Shown one piece after another: positions 1 through 10,726 of a stretch of DNA of 64,000 bases. A program made the position numbers and the translations under genes. The stretch lies in assembly GCA_002256205.1 (NCBI GenBank), contig NKIW01000001.1:124001-188000 (forward strand), given 5' to 3'. The notes below the pieces were generated by a model. It ran no database searches. It had not been told where the DNA came from and was given only the letters and a program-made list of their open reading frames with translations. Position 1 is the stretch's first letter; each line of letters starts with the position of its first letter. Origin of the DNA: Rhizobiales bacterium PAR1. Lineage in GTDB: Bacteria; Pseudomonadota; Alphaproteobacteria; Rhizobiales; Beijerinckiaceae.

Positions 1-140
1 AGATCACCCGCAAGCACGCGGCCATCGGCCTCAGCGACCGGAACCATCTCGACGTCTTTGGGAAAAGTCTCGGCAGCAGCGAGAATACGCACCAGCGCAT
101 CCTCGACGGGCAGAAGCCCGGACCGCCCAGCGCCGGTCAC
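1..140 (-). CDS. moeA: molybdopterin molybdenumtransferase MoeA, N-terminal fragment (runs off left edge)
   Basis: MoeA inserts molybdate into molybdopterin in the last step of molybdenum cofactor synthesis. The fragment is too short for the ORF track. Read from a GTG at 140 it gives a typical MoeA N-terminus, with [16 protein letters not shown] and later [10 protein letters not shown]. The GTG overlaps the moaC TGA as GTGA, the coupling style used throughout this operon. Only about 46 codons lie in the window. The identity rests on the N-terminal motif and on its position after moaC. Confidence 0.8.
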   Translation of the reverse strand, partial: MTGAGRSGLLPVEDALVRILAAAETFPKDVEMVPVAEADGRVLAGD

Positions 141-628
141 GAAGCGGACTCCGCACGCCAGTCACCGGATTTGCCACCGGACTTTTCAAGAAGCCGGATC
201 CCCTCGATCCGCATGCCGCGATCAACCGCTTTCGCCATGTCATAAATCGTGAGACATGCGACGGATACCGCTGTCAGCGCTTCCATTTCCACCCCGGTTT
301 GGCCGGAAACGCGAGCGAGGGCGCGGACATGGAGCCCTGGTAAGCTGTCGTCTGGCTCAATATCCACGGAAACCTTGGTCAGCAGCAGCGGATGGCAAAG
401 CGGGATCAGCTCATGCGTCTTCTTCGCCGCCATGATGCCTGCAATGCGCGCGACAGCGATCACGTCGCCCTTTTTGGAGAGGCCTGAGCGGATGAGATCC
501 AGCGTCGCCTTTTCCATCACAACACGCCCTTCGGAGAGGGCTTCGCGTGTCGTGACGGCCTTTTCACCGACATCGACCATATGCGCGGCGCCCGCCGCAT
601 CAAGATGCGTGAGCCGCGCGTCACTCAT
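137..628 (-). CDS. moaC: cyclic pyranopterin monophosphate synthase MoaC
   Basis: MoaC works with MoaA to turn GTP into cyclic pyranopterin monophosphate, the first stage of molybdenum cofactor synthesis. The 163-residue product has the family hallmarks [13 protein letters not shown] and [13 protein letters not shown], with the catalytic KAVDRGM segment near the C-terminus. The ORF track extends it to 742, but the ATG at 628 gives the family start [10 protein letters not shown] and overlaps the trpC stop as ATGA. It sits between trpC and moeA, an arrangement common in Alphaproteobacteria, and is probably translationally coupled to both. Confidence 0.95.
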   Translation of the reverse strand: MSDARLTHLDAAGAAHMVDVGEKAVTTREALSEGRVVMEKATLDLIRSGLSKKGDVIAVARIAGIMAAKKTHELIPLCHPLLLTKVSVDIEPDDSLPGLHVRALARVSGQTGVEMEALTAVSVACLTIYDMAKAVDRGMRIEGIRLLEKSGGKSGDWRAESAS

Positions 629-1428
629 GCCGCCACTCCGAGGCCGAGCAAGGTGCGGGTCGCGGCGGCAACATCCGCCTGCCGCATCAGGCTTTCGCCC
701 ACAAGGAAGGTAGAGATGCGGGATTTCGCGAGGCGGACGCAATCGGAATGGGTGAAGATGCCACTTTCACCGACGATAATGCGATCCTCCGGGATCATCG
801 GTGCAAGGCGCTCGGAGGTTTCGAGCCCAACCTCGAAGGTTCTGAGGTTGCGGTTGTTGATGCCGACAAGGCGCGACGGCAGCTTCAGCGCGCGTTCTAG
901 TTCTTCCGCGTCATGCACCTCGATCAGCGCGTCCATCCCGAGGGATTGCGCACAAGTCGTCAATTCCAGCGCTGCGGCATCATCGACCGAGGCCATGATG
1001 ACGAGGATGCAGTCCGCGCCCATCGCCCGTGCTTCGTAGACCTGATAGGGCTCAAAAAGGAAATCCTTGCGGATCACCGGCAGGCTGCATGCGGCACGGG
1101 CCGCGATCAAGTATTCCGTCGCGCCCTGAAAATACGGGCTGTCGGTCAGCACAGAAAGGCAGGTCGCGCCACCCTCAGCATAGGCATTCGCAAGGGCAGG
1201 GGGATCGAAGTCGGCGCGGATCAACCCCTTGGAGGGGCTTGCCTTCTTGATCTCGGCGATCAGCGCAAAGCGATCCGCCGCCAGATGCGTCTCAATGGCA
1301 CGGATGAAACCGCGCGGCGCATCTGCATCGGCTGCGCGAGAGCGCAGCTCGGCTTCGGAAACCCGCGCCTTCGCAGCGGCGATTTCCTCGCGCTTTGTGG
1401 CTTCGATTTTCTTCAGAATATCCGTCAC
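625..1428 (-). CDS. trpC: indole-3-glycerol phosphate synthase TrpC
   Basis: TrpC converts carboxyphenylamino-deoxyribulose phosphate to indole-3-glycerol phosphate in tryptophan synthesis. The 267-residue protein is a complete TIM barrel with [11 protein letters not shown] near residue 60, VIRKDF, IEVHD, GINNRNL and GESGI, all expected for TrpC. Translation starts at a GTG. That GTG overlaps the stop of a 31-codon upstream ORF whose first ten codons encode the same peptide as the TrpC N-terminus (see separate entries). It is monofunctional, with no fused TrpF domain. It lies in the trpEGDC order, immediately before moaC. Confidence 0.97.
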   Translation of the reverse strand: MTDILKKIEATKREEIAAAKARVSEAELRSRAADADAPRGFIRAIETHLAADRFALIAEIKKASPSKGLIRADFDPPALANAYAEGGATCLSVLTDSPYFQGATEYLIAARAACSLPVIRKDFLFEPYQVYEARAMGADCILVIMASVDDAAALELTTCAQSLGMDALIEVHDAEELERALKLPSRLVGINNRNLRTFEVGLETSERLAPMIPEDRIIVGESGIFTHSDCVRLAKSRISTFLVGESLMRQADVAAATRTLLGLGVAA

Positions 1429-1520
1429 GGTTTACATCCAAAGCCCGAACGGGCGCCCGAGCTTATGCGAGGAAACAAAGAAGAAAAGTCGGCTTCGATT
1501 TTCTTCAGGATGTCGGTCAC
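1425..1520 (-). CDS. 31-codon upstream ORF duplicating the TrpC N-terminus
   Basis: This ORF is too short for the track. A GTG at 1520 overlaps the trpD stop as GTGA. It opens a 31-residue frame that begins [10 protein letters not shown], exactly the TrpC N-terminus, then continues with an unrelated [12 protein letters not shown] tail. Its TGA overlaps the GTG of trpC, again as GTGA. Ribosomes leaving trpD could therefore pass through this frame into trpC. The first ten codons differ from those of trpC at three third positions only, all synonymous, which suggests translation since the duplication. No function is known. It may be a coupling or leader ORF, or a harmless scar. Confidence 0.5.
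   Translation of the reverse strand: MTDILKKIEADFSSLFPRISSGARSGFGCKP
1441..1464 (-). promoter_or_regulatory. predicted RNA hairpin just upstream of trpC
   Basis: On the minus-strand transcript the arms AAGCTCGGGC and GTTCGGGCTT pair over ten positions, three of them G-U, with a GCCC loop. The hairpin lies inside the 31-codon ORF and ends about 12 nt before the trpC GTG. A ribosome translating the small ORF would melt it, so it could tune trpC initiation. No U-tract follows, so it is not a conventional terminator. The role is inferred. Confidence 0.4.
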
Positions 1521-2542
1521 GCCGCGGCACCTGCATTCGAAGCAGCGACTACGGCTGCCAGCACGACCTTCACCTTGCCGGAATCGAGCGCTGCGGCAGC
1601 CTGCTTCGCGCCGTCCTTGAGATCGGAGGCCTTGCCGGCAACCACCAGCGCGGCAGCGGCATTGAACACAGCGATATCGCGATAGGCGTTCTTGGCGCCA
1701 TCGACGACCGCCGTCAGCGCGGCAGCATTCTGGCCCGGCTCGCCGCCCTTGAGCGCATCCGGATCAGAGAGCGGCAGGCCCGCGTCTTCGGGGTTGATCT
1801 CGAAGGCGCGGATCTCGCCACCCTTGAGCTCAACGACCGAAGTCGGTCCCGTGGTTGTGATTTCATCAAGCCCGTCCGATCCATGCACGACCCATGCGGC
1901 TTCCGTGCCGAGATCCCGCAGCGTCTCGGCTATCGGCTGCTGCCACGACGGCGCGAACACGCCGAGGAGGATGCGCGAAACACCCGCTGGATTGGAGAGC
2001 GGGCCAAGGAGGTTGAAAATCGTCCGCGTGCCAAGTTCCGTGCGCACCGGACCGACATGCCGCATCGCCGGATGATGCGCCGGCGCGAGCATGAAAGCAA
2101 AACCGGCCTTCGCGACGCAAGCCGAAACCTCCGCCGGCGTGAGGCCGATCTTGACACCAAGCGCCTGCAAGACATCCGCCGTGCCCGACTTGGACGATGC
2201 CGCGCGATTGCCGTGCTTGGCAACCGGCACGCCGCAAGCCGCGACGATCAAACCCGCCAGCGTCGAGACATTCCAAGAGCCGGAGGCATCGCCACCCGTG
2301 CCGACAACATCGATCGCGCCCGGGACATATGGCACCGCGAGCATCTTGCCCCGCATGGCTTTGACCGCGCCAGTGACTTCATCCACCGTCTCGCCACGCA
2401 CGCGTAGAGCCATCAGGAAGCCCGCGGTTTGGGCGGGGGTCGATTCGCCGGAAAGAATCTGGCTGAACGCCACCTCGGCCTCGGAGGCCGAAAGCGGCAG
2501 CCCGGCGGCAACTTTGGCGATAAGCGGCTTGAACGCATCCAT
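1517..2542 (-). CDS. trpD: anthranilate phosphoribosyltransferase TrpD
   Basis: TrpD joins anthranilate to phosphoribosyl pyrophosphate to make phosphoribosylanthranilate. The 341-residue protein has the glycine-rich PRPP loop [16 protein letters not shown] near residue 80, then [12 protein letters not shown] and the [12 protein letters not shown] segment, all standard for a monofunctional TrpD. It starts 12 bp after trpG. Its stop overlaps the small ORF that precedes trpC. The alanine-rich C-terminus ASNAGAAA looks like lineage-specific low complexity. Confidence 0.97.
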   Translation of the reverse strand: MDAFKPLIAKVAAGLPLSASEAEVAFSQILSGESTPAQTAGFLMALRVRGETVDEVTGAVKAMRGKMLAVPYVPGAIDVVGTGGDASGSWNVSTLAGLIVAACGVPVAKHGNRAASSKSGTADVLQALGVKIGLTPAEVSACVAKAGFAFMLAPAHHPAMRHVGPVRTELGTRTIFNLLGPLSNPAGVSRILLGVFAPSWQQPIAETLRDLGTEAAWVVHGSDGLDEITTTGPTSVVELKGGEIRAFEINPEDAGLPLSDPDALKGGEPGQNAAALTAVVDGAKNAYRDIAVFNAAAALVVAGKASDLKDGAKQAAAALDSGKVKVVLAAVVAASNAGAAA

Positions 2543-2554
2543 ACTTCGAAACCC

Positions 2555-3151
2555 TTAGGCAGCTCTCGTGCAGGCGTTGAATTCCCGCGCGAGGGTGAGA
2601 AAATTCCGGCAAATCGCGGAGCCCTGTTCGGTCGCGATGGATTCGGGGTGAAACTGCACGCCGTAGATCGGCTTGGCGCGATGCTGGAGCGCCATCACGA
2701 GGCCATCCTCGGAGCGCGCAGTGGCGATCAGCGCCTCTGGCATCGTGGCGGCCTCGACCACCAGCGAATGATAGCGCGTGACATCAAGCGGGCCATTGAT
2801 GCCCCGGAACAGGCCCTTGCCATCATGCGTGATGCGGCTGACCTTGCCATGCACCGGCCCGACGCGGATCACCTTACCGCCGAAGGCCTGCCCGATGGCC
2901 TGATGGCCAAGGCAGACGCCGAACAGCGGCACTTTGCCCGCCGCAAGCTTGATCACATCGAGCGAAATGCCCGCCTCGTTGGGCGTGCAGGGGCCAGGCG
3001 AAACCACAATGGCCTGATGCCCGCGCGCCAACAGTTCTTCCGCGCTCATGGCATCGTTGCGGATCACGTCGATCTTCGCGCCATGCGCCCCGAGGGCGTG
3101 CACGACGTTGAACGTGAAGCTGTCGTAATTGTCGATCAGGGCAACGCGCAT
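2555..3151 (-). CDS. trpG: anthranilate synthase component II (glutamine amidotransferase) TrpG
   Basis: This subunit supplies ammonia from glutamine to TrpE for anthranilate synthesis. The 198-residue protein starts MRVALIDNYDSFTFN, the standard family start, so the 55 extra residues in the ORF track are discarded. The class I amidotransferase triad is visible: Cys80 in LFGVCLGHQ, and His168 and Glu170 in VQFHPES. It sits 25 bp after trpE and 12 bp before trpD. The same subunit may also serve folate synthesis (PabB), as in many bacteria with one such gene, but nothing here tests that. Confidence 0.96.
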   Translation of the reverse strand: MRVALIDNYDSFTFNVVHALGAHGAKIDVIRNDAMSAEELLARGHQAIVVSPGPCTPNEAGISLDVIKLAAGKVPLFGVCLGHQAIGQAFGGKVIRVGPVHGKVSRITHDGKGLFRGINGPLDVTRYHSLVVEAATMPEALIATARSEDGLVMALQHRAKPIYGVQFHPESIATEQGSAICRNFLTLAREFNACTRAA

Positions 3152-3176
3152 GACTTTGCTTTCCGATGAGCGGCGA

Positions 3177-4685
3177 TTATTGCCCGCGTTTCCCGCGCGA
3201 TGCAAACCGCACCGCTTCCTCTGCCGCGCGGAACAGCGCCTTGGCCTTGTTCTCGCATTCGGCCTGTTCGGATGCAGGGTTGGAATCGTGGACGATACCC
3301 GCGCCAGCCTGCACATGCATCACGCCGTCTTTCACAACAGCCGTGCGCAGCACGATGCAGGTGTCCATTGCGCCATCGGCCCCGAAATAGCCGATAGCAC
3401 CAGCGTAAGCGCCGCGCTTGTCCTTTTCGAGTTCGTCAATGATCTCCATCGCGCGGATCTTCGGCGCGCCGGAGACCGTACCGGCCGGAAAACCGGCAGA
3501 AAGCGCATCAATGACGTCATATTTCGCATCAATCCGCCCTTCGACGTTCGAAACGATATGCATCACCTGGCTGTAGCGCTCGACGAAATAGCTGTCGGTG
3601 ACGCTGACCGAGCCAATCTCCGAGACACGGCCGACATCGTTGCGCCCGAGATCGAGCAACATGAGATGCTCGGCACGCTCCTTGGGATCGGCGAGAAGTT
3701 CTTCCTCCAGTCGCTTGTCCTCGGCGAGCGTCGCGCCGCGCGGCCGCGTGCCGGCGATGGGCCGGATCGTGACCTTACCGTCCACCACCTTGACCAGAAT
3801 TTCCGGGCTCGAACAGACGATCTGAAACTCAGAAAAATCGAGATAACAGAGATAAGGCGAGGGGTTCACACGGCGCAGCGCGCGATAAAGCGAGAAGGCA
3901 TCAAGATCGAACGGCGTCGAGAACCGCTGGGAAAGCACGACCTGAAAGATGTCACCCGCGAGGATGTATTCCTTAGCCGCCGCCACCATCGCCTTGTATT
4001 CGTCGGGCGTCGTGTTCGAGACCGTCGTGGGCAGACGGGCATCAAGGTCCGCTGCATCACCGGCATAGGCGAGGGGAGTATCGAGCGCGGCAACCGCCGC
4101 GTTGAGACGATCAGAGGCCGCTTCATAGGCCGCTTTCGCGCTTACGCCCGTTTTGGGGAAAACCGGCGTGATGACAACGAGTTCGTCCTTCACCGCGTCG
4201 AACACCACGAGAAGTGTCGGGCGGATCATCAGGGCATCCGGCACGCCTATGGGATCGGCCTTGGCGGCGGGAAGCCGCTCCATATGCCGCACCATATCAT
4301 AGCCAAGAAAGCCAAACACGCCCGAAGCCATCGGCGGCAGACCCGCGAGATGCGGAATGCGGCTTTCCGCAAGCAGGGCGCGCAAGCTGTCGAGCGGCTT
4401 TCCGGTCAGCGTCTCCACCTTGCCATCGCGCGAAATCTCGATGGCGTCGGACTTGCAGCGCCATGTCAGGTCCGGCTTGAGACCGATGATCGAATAGCGC
4501 CCGCGCACCGCGCCGCCTTCGACCGATTCGAGCAGGAAGCTCGGCCCGCCAGCGGCAAGCGCCTTCATCTTCAGGTAGGCCGAGACTGGCGTTTCGAGGT
4601 CGGCGACGAGCCGGATCGCAAGGCACTGCGCTTCGCCCGCGCCGTAGCGCGGCTCGAAGACGCTTGAAGAAGGCTCTATCGACAT
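3177..4685 (-). CDS. trpE: anthranilate synthase component I TrpE
   Basis: TrpE aminates chorismate and releases pyruvate, the committed step to tryptophan. The 502-residue protein carries LLES at residues 51-54, the segment that forms the tryptophan feedback site in this family. The chorismate-binding half has GTRPRGAT, LDLGRNDVGRVS and SGAPKIRAMEII. It is a separate TrpE, not the fused TrpEG found in some rhizobia. It starts only 12 bp after the ppiD stop, so ppiD and trpE are probably cotranscribed. No leader peptide rich in Trp codons is visible in that gap, so classical trp attenuation there is unlikely. Confidence 0.97.
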   Translation of the reverse strand: MSIEPSSSVFEPRYGAGEAQCLAIRLVADLETPVSAYLKMKALAAGGPSFLLESVEGGAVRGRYSIIGLKPDLTWRCKSDAIEISRDGKVETLTGKPLDSLRALLAESRIPHLAGLPPMASGVFGFLGYDMVRHMERLPAAKADPIGVPDALMIRPTLLVVFDAVKDELVVITPVFPKTGVSAKAAYEAASDRLNAAVAALDTPLAYAGDAADLDARLPTTVSNTTPDEYKAMVAAAKEYILAGDIFQVVLSQRFSTPFDLDAFSLYRALRRVNPSPYLCYLDFSEFQIVCSSPEILVKVVDGKVTIRPIAGTRPRGATLAEDKRLEEELLADPKERAEHLMLLDLGRNDVGRVSEIGSVSVTDSYFVERYSQVMHIVSNVEGRIDAKYDVIDALSAGFPAGTVSGAPKIRAMEIIDELEKDKRGAYAGAIGYFGADGAMDTCIVLRTAVVKDGVMHVQAGAGIVHDSNPASEQAECENKAKALFRAAEEAVRFASRGKRGQ

Positions 4686-4697
4686 CGGCAGTCAGTC

Positions 4698-6620
4698 TCA
4701 GTTGTTCTGGCCAAGCGCCTGATTGAGGATCGCCTGATTAATGGTAACGCCCATCTGCTTCTTCAGACCGGCGGTATATTGCGCCATGATGTCCTCCGAA
4801 AAACCCTGCGCGATCTGGCGCGGCAAGCCCGACTTTTCATCCAGCGCCGCGTCATAGGGCGTCAGCGTCGCGGTGACCGGAACGATCAGCGCGCGGCTGG
4901 TGCCATCTGCAACGAGCGCGGAGACTGGCTTGCCGATCGCACCAGCAAAGGCACGCTCGACACCGGCCTGACCGAGAACGGCATCGCGCCCGCCACGCTT
5001 CACGCCGGGGATGCGCTGAACCGTTAGTCCCAGCTCGGAAGCGATGAGGGTCAGCGACCCACCTTCCTCGATCTTCTTGACGTAGCCGGTCATCTTTTCA
5101 GAGAGCGCCTTGTCGCGGAGTTCAGCGATCAGGCGGGTTTTGACGTCGGCCTTGACCTCATCGAAGCTCTTGTCGCGCGCCGGCTCGACGCCATTGACCT
5201 CAAACCAGATGCTCCCGCCGTCGCGTTGCTGAAGCGGTTCGTTGTCAAGACCGATATCCGAAGCAAACAACGCATTGATGACATCCGCACCACCCGGCAG
5301 CGCGACGCGGTTGCCGGTGCCGTCATTGCCCTGGCGATCCACCGCCGCAATCGCAACGGTCGGAACGCCAGCAGCGACAGCGGCTTCGGCGAGACTCTTG
5401 CCGGCGATGCGCTGCTCTTCGATCTTCTTGGTCACGGCTTCGAGCTTGCCGCGAATGGTCGGATCGCGCGTGAGCTTGTCAGCGCGCGCTTCGCCCTCGA
5501 TCTGCGGGCGAGCGACATCAAACGGCGTCACCTTGGCTGGCTCGATCTTGAGAACACGCACCAGTACGAAGCCGAAGGGATCTTTCACCGGCGCACTGAT
5601 CTTGCCCGCTTCAGCACCAAAAATCGCGGCGCGCAGTGCCGCATCGCCGATTTCGCCCGCCGCCTTGAGGCCAAGATCGACATCGCTTGCGCTGAGCTTC
5701 TTCTCCGCGAGCAATGCCTCAAAGGTGCCGCCGGCCGTGACCTTCTCCGCGGCAGCCTTGGCTTCAGCCTCGGTATCGAACAGCACGCGCTGCGCCTGAC
5801 GCTTCTCGGGCGAGCCAAAACGGCCCGAGACCACGAGGCGGTCATAGTAGGCCTTGAGATCGGCCTCGGTGACGGTCAAACCGGCGGCGAAATCATTCGG
5901 CGAGGTGACGATCAGCGTCGCCTTGCGGGTCTCGACTGTGCGGAACTCTGCCTTGCGCTCTTCAAAAAAGGTGGTGAGGGCAGCGGCATCGGGTTCGGCG
6001 GGTGCGGCGACCTTATCGACCGGCACCACCACAACATCAAGCGTGCGCTCCTCATCGCGATACTGGTGGATTGCGCGCTGGAGCGTCTCTGAGCTGGTCA
6101 TGCCACCGACAAGACCATTCATGAGCTGCATGCGCACCACGAGATCGGCTTGCTGCTTCAGGAACGCCTGTTCCGAAAGCCCGGCCTGTTGCAGGGCATC
6201 GGCGAGGCGATTGCGATCAAACTGGCCGGCAACACGGAATTCCGGTGATTCCGTCACCGAACGCACCACCAACGCCTGATCAACGGCGAGGCCGAGATCA
6301 CGAACCTTCTGGTTCAACGCGGCTTCGTCGATCGAACGGTTGATCAGCAGGCGATCAAGCCCGAAGGCGCGTGCATCCTCTGTCGTGATCGGGCGGCGCG
6401 ATTGCTGCTGGATGCGGCGAAGCTCGGTGTTGAAGCTCGCGCGGAAATCATCGGCGCTGATCTTGGTCGAGCCAACCGTCGCGACGGTGCGGTTGATGCC
6501 GCCCTTGAAAATATCGCCGATACCCCAGATCGCGAACGAGATGATCAGGAACCCCATGATGACGGTCAGGACGAGACGTCCGAGCCATTTCGAGGAGGCA
6601 ACGCGGATGGCATTCAGCAT
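4698..6620 (-). CDS. ppiD: periplasmic folding chaperone PpiD (SurA N-terminal / parvulin peptidyl-prolyl isomerase)
   Basis: PpiD is an inner-membrane-anchored chaperone near the Sec translocon that helps exported proteins fold. The 640-residue product has a short cytoplasmic N-terminus, one membrane helix at about 14-35 (LVLTVIMGFLIISFAIWGIG), a SurA_N-like helical region and a central parvulin-like domain at about 260-360 (QRVLF, GFVLVRV). The C-terminal part repeats the chaperone fold. It starts at an ATG divergent from tpiA across a 204-bp intergenic region. It is the first gene of the run that continues into trpE. Confidence 0.9.
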   Translation of the reverse strand: MLNAIRVASSKWLGRLVLTVIMGFLIISFAIWGIGDIFKGGINRTVATVGSTKISADDFRASFNTELRRIQQQSRRPITTEDARAFGLDRLLINRSIDEAALNQKVRDLGLAVDQALVVRSVTESPEFRVAGQFDRNRLADALQQAGLSEQAFLKQQADLVVRMQLMNGLVGGMTSSETLQRAIHQYRDEERTLDVVVVPVDKVAAPAEPDAAALTTFFEERKAEFRTVETRKATLIVTSPNDFAAGLTVTEADLKAYYDRLVVSGRFGSPEKRQAQRVLFDTEAEAKAAAEKVTAGGTFEALLAEKKLSASDVDLGLKAAGEIGDAALRAAIFGAEAGKISAPVKDPFGFVLVRVLKIEPAKVTPFDVARPQIEGEARADKLTRDPTIRGKLEAVTKKIEEQRIAGKSLAEAAVAAGVPTVAIAAVDRQGNDGTGNRVALPGGADVINALFASDIGLDNEPLQQRDGGSIWFEVNGVEPARDKSFDEVKADVKTRLIAELRDKALSEKMTGYVKKIEEGGSLTLIASELGLTVQRIPGVKRGGRDAVLGQAGVERAFAGAIGKPVSALVADGTSRALIVPVTATLTPYDAALDEKSGLPRQIAQGFSEDIMAQYTAGLKKQMGVTINQAILNQALGQNN

Positions 6621-6824
6621 GGGGGTAGCGGCCTGCTATAAAGAGGGACAAGTGGGGCGGGACCATATGCAGCAGGAGCCGGGAAGGCAACACGGCAAAA
6701 GCGGGGGAAAGCCAGCAAAGGCCGCGAAACGCGCGATCTTCTCACTCTGAGGTTGGATTGAAGCGGCTTGCACGGCATGTTAACCCGCGCCGCAATGAAA
6801 TCCGAAAGATCAAGGAGAATCCCC

Positions 6825-7574
6825 ATGCGCAAGCCGCTCGTAGCTGGAAACTGGAAGATGAACGGAACCCGCGCGAGCCTCAACGAAATCGTTGAGATGG
6901 GTAAGGCCTATTCTCTGGCCCTGCGCGGCAAGGTCGATATGCTGATCGCTCCACCCTCAACCTTGCTCTATACAGCCTCCGCCGTTGCCCTGGGTACCGG
7001 CATTGCGATCGGCGCGCAGGATTGCCACGCAGGCGCGGCAGGCGCACACACCGGTGATCTTGCCGCAAGCCAGCTCTTCGATGTCGGTGCTAGCGCGGTC
7101 ATTGTCGGCCATTCCGAGCGCCGCGCTGACCATGGCGAAACCGATACGCAAGTGAAGGCCAAGGCCGAAGCCGTGATCGCGCAGGGCATGGTCGCGATCA
7201 TCTGCGTCGGCGAGACGAAAGCACAGCGCGAAGCCGGCAAGGCGCTCGCTGTCGTCGGCAAGCAGGTCAAGGGCTCGATTCCGGCGGGTGTGAGCGCGGA
7301 TCAGGTCGTGATCGCCTATGAGCCGGTCTGGGCCATCGGCACGGGCCTCACGCCGACGCTGGCCGATATCGCAGAAGTCCACGCCGACATCCGCAAGACC
7401 ATCGCGCGGCTTCTCGGCAAGGAAACCGCAGCCAAGATGCGCATTCTCTACGGCGGCTCTGTAAAGCCAAACAACGCCAAGGACATCCTCGGCCTTGCCG
7501 ATGTCGATGGTGCGTTGGTGGGCGGAGCCTCGCTCAAGGCGAGCGATTTCATGGGGATCGTCGAGGCGGCGTGA
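6825..7574 (+). CDS. tpiA: triosephosphate isomerase
   Basis: TpiA interconverts dihydroxyacetone phosphate and glyceraldehyde 3-phosphate. The 249-residue protein begins [14 protein letters not shown], holding the active-site Asn and Lys. It contains the catalytic histidine in VIVGHSERR and the signature [11 protein letters not shown] with the catalytic Glu, then the phosphate-binding YGGSV. The ATG at 6825 follows AAGGAG, so the 19-residue upstream extension in the ORF track is rejected. It is divergent from ppiD. Confidence 0.97.
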   Translation: MRKPLVAGNWKMNGTRASLNEIVEMGKAYSLALRGKVDMLIAPPSTLLYTASAVALGTGIAIGAQDCHAGAAGAHTGDLAASQLFDVGASAVIVGHSERRADHGETDTQVKAKAEAVIAQGMVAIICVGETKAQREAGKALAVVGKQVKGSIPAGVSADQVVIAYEPVWAIGTGLTPTLADIAEVHADIRKTIARLLGKETAAKMRILYGGSVKPNNAKDILGLADVDGALVGGASLKASDFMGIVEAA

Positions 7575-7616
7575 ATCAGCTAGAACGCAGCGCGGGTCTA
7601 GGGAGAGGTCAAAACT

Positions 7617-8390
7617 TTGGCGTTCGGGGACATCAATCGGCGGCGCTTTATCGCACTGGGTTCAGCCGGGAGCCTACTGGCGCTCAGCGGCTGTGCCACC
7701 GTTGGTGTCTATCGCTATAAGGTCGCGCTGGAATTCGATACGCCCTCCGGCCCCAGGAGCGGCTCGACGATCCTGGAAGCGACCTACGGCTGGCACGCCA
7801 CGCTGGAAACCATGTTCGCCGAAGACCTCTCCATTCGGGGTGAGGCCATCTACGTTGACCTCGGTCAGGACAAGTTTGTCGTCGGACTTCTCAATACCGG
7901 GCGTATGCTGCCGCTACCGGCGCTCTACGATGTTCTGGGCTGGGCTCGCCCCGACATTCACGAGCTTCGCGCGCACGAGGGCAAGCTGAGCGGAAAAGCG
8001 CCCCTTCCGGGTGGGGAGGCGCCGATCCTCGTGACGTTCACCGGTCTCGACAATCCGGACACGGTCAAGCTCGTGTATGAGGCCAAGCTCAATCGTCGCC
8101 TGAGCTACTCCTATGACTACGAGCGCAAAATGCAGTCCGTAAAAGAGGTGTCCCGCGGATCGGAGGTGACATCCGACAACTTCGAGGCCGCCTTCGGCAA
8201 AGGCTATGTGTTGCGCGGCGCGACACTCGAAATCGTCGATCCGAAAACGCCCTTCACGACGACGGTTCGCGACAAGCTCGGCGCCATCCTTTCACGCATC
8301 GGGAATGCCGGCCCTGTTGTCGAGGGCGTCATCACCGAAACGAAATCCGTCTTCCGGCTGCAACGGACCCATCTGGTTCAGGGTCTTTAG
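7617..8390 (+). CDS. predicted lipoprotein of unknown function with Tat-like signal
   Basis: I do not recognise a family. The 257-residue product starts at a TTG 8 bp after GGGAGAGG. Its signal has a twin-arginine-like NRRRFIALGSAG run followed by the lipobox LSGC, with the cysteine at residue 26. It is therefore probably exported and lipid-anchored. The rest is a soluble, beta-rich region with no membrane helix or obvious catalytic motif. It lies 42 bp after tpiA in the same direction. A short hairpin with a T-run follows its stop. Confidence 0.65.
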   Translation: MAFGDINRRRFIALGSAGSLLALSGCATVGVYRYKVALEFDTPSGPRSGSTILEATYGWHATLETMFAEDLSIRGEAIYVDLGQDKFVVGLLNTGRMLPLPALYDVLGWARPDIHELRAHEGKLSGKAPLPGGEAPILVTFTGLDNPDTVKLVYEAKLNRRLSYSYDYERKMQSVKEVSRGSEVTSDNFEAAFGKGYVLRGATLEIVDPKTPFTTTVRDKLGAILSRIGNAGPVVEGVITETKSVFRLQRTHLVQGL

Positions 8391-8407
8391 GGCGACGGGA
8401 CCTTTCC

Positions 8408-8427
8408 TCCGGAAGCCTCCGGATTTT
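8408..8427 (+). terminator. candidate Rho-independent terminator after the lipoprotein gene
   Basis: Two TCCGGA arms are separated by AGCC and followed directly by TTTT. The 6-bp stem is short, so termination may be weak. It lies 18 bp after the lipoprotein stop and 100 bp before secG. Confidence 0.45.
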
Positions 8428-8529
8428 CGGCACCTCCTTTTCGGCCTTCCTTGGATTTTCCCTTTCCCAATGCCCATATTGTCGCTAAGAGGCGGAAATC
8501 CTTCTTCTGCCGGAAAACCGTAGGCTTCC

Positions 8530-8892
8530 ATGGAAACCGTTCTGATCGTCGTTCACCTGCTGATTGTCATCGCGCTTTGCGGCGTGGTGTTGCTGCAACG
8601 CTCTGAGGGCGGCGGCCTTGGCATGGGCTCCAGCCCGTCGGGCTTCATGACTGGTCGTGGGCAGGCGAACCTTCTGACCCGCGCCACCGCCATTCTCGGC
8701 ACGGCGTTCTTTGTCACCTCGCTCGCGCTGGCGATTCTTGCCGCACGTGGCCGGGCGCCGACTTCGCCGCTGGATGCCGCCGCGCCGCAGCCGCCGACCA
8801 CACAAGGCGCGCCGGCGACGCCGGGCAGTGCGCCAAACGTGCTTGACCAGCTCAAGCAGCTTCAGGGCGGCACACAGCAGCCCAAGCAGTAA
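8530..8892 (+). CDS. secG: preprotein translocase subunit SecG
   Basis: SecG is the small accessory subunit of the SecYEG channel. The 120-residue protein has two membrane helices, at about 3-20 (VLIVVHLLIVIALCGVVLLQ) and 52-73. They flank the conserved cytoplasmic loop RSEGGGLGMG and FMTGRG. The C-terminal tail is rich in Ala, Pro and Gln, as in other alphaproteobacterial SecG. A strong terminator follows, separating it from pyrG. Confidence 0.95.
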   Translation: METVLIVVHLLIVIALCGVVLLQRSEGGGLGMGSSPSGFMTGRGQANLLTRATAILGTAFFVTSLALAILAARGRAPTSPLDAAAPQPPTTQGAPATPGSAPNVLDQLKQLQGGTQQPKQ

Positions 8893-8915
8893 CATTTCAC
8901 GGCCTTCACTGAGAT

Positions 8916-8950
8916 AAAGCGCCGTCCTTGTGGATGGCGCTTTTTCTTTT
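8916..8950 (+). terminator. Rho-independent terminator after secG
   Basis: The arms AAAGCGCC and GGCGCTTT enclose a short inner stem of TCC with GGA. They are followed by TTTTTCTTTT, a classic hairpin and U-tract, 23 bp downstream of secG and 37 bp before pyrG. Confidence 0.85.
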
Positions 8951-8975
8951 GCGCGAATCGATTCGATAGAGCTAA

Positions 8976-10616
<1,641 letters not shown>

Positions 10617-10726
10617 CCGCCTTTTCCCCAGCGCTGTGTGGCAACGCACTGCGCTCGGGCGCCGGATTTGCTTTTCATCACGTCATCCCTGAGGCATCCT
10701 GCCGGAGGCCATCAGGAGGACAGACG

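Larger units (their letters stand above)
1399..1520 (-). repeat. pair of 30-bp direct repeats at the trpD-trpC junction
   Basis: The 30 bp at 1399-1428 (the trpC start) recur at 1491-1520 with 27 of 30 bases identical. The copies are separated by 62 bp and are not in the same reading frame (offset 92). The three differences are all at synonymous third codon positions. The right-hand copy touches the trpD stop and so occupies the place where a coupled trpC start would normally be. Confidence 0.9.

Noticed and set aside
3129-4667. 512-codon plus-strand ORF opposite trpE
   Set aside because: Arg/His/Asp-rich shadow translation of the trpE antisense strand; no family pattern.
4686-4697. trp leader peptide/attenuator ahead of trpE
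   Set aside because: The gap to ppiD is only 12 bp, too short for a leader peptide and terminator.
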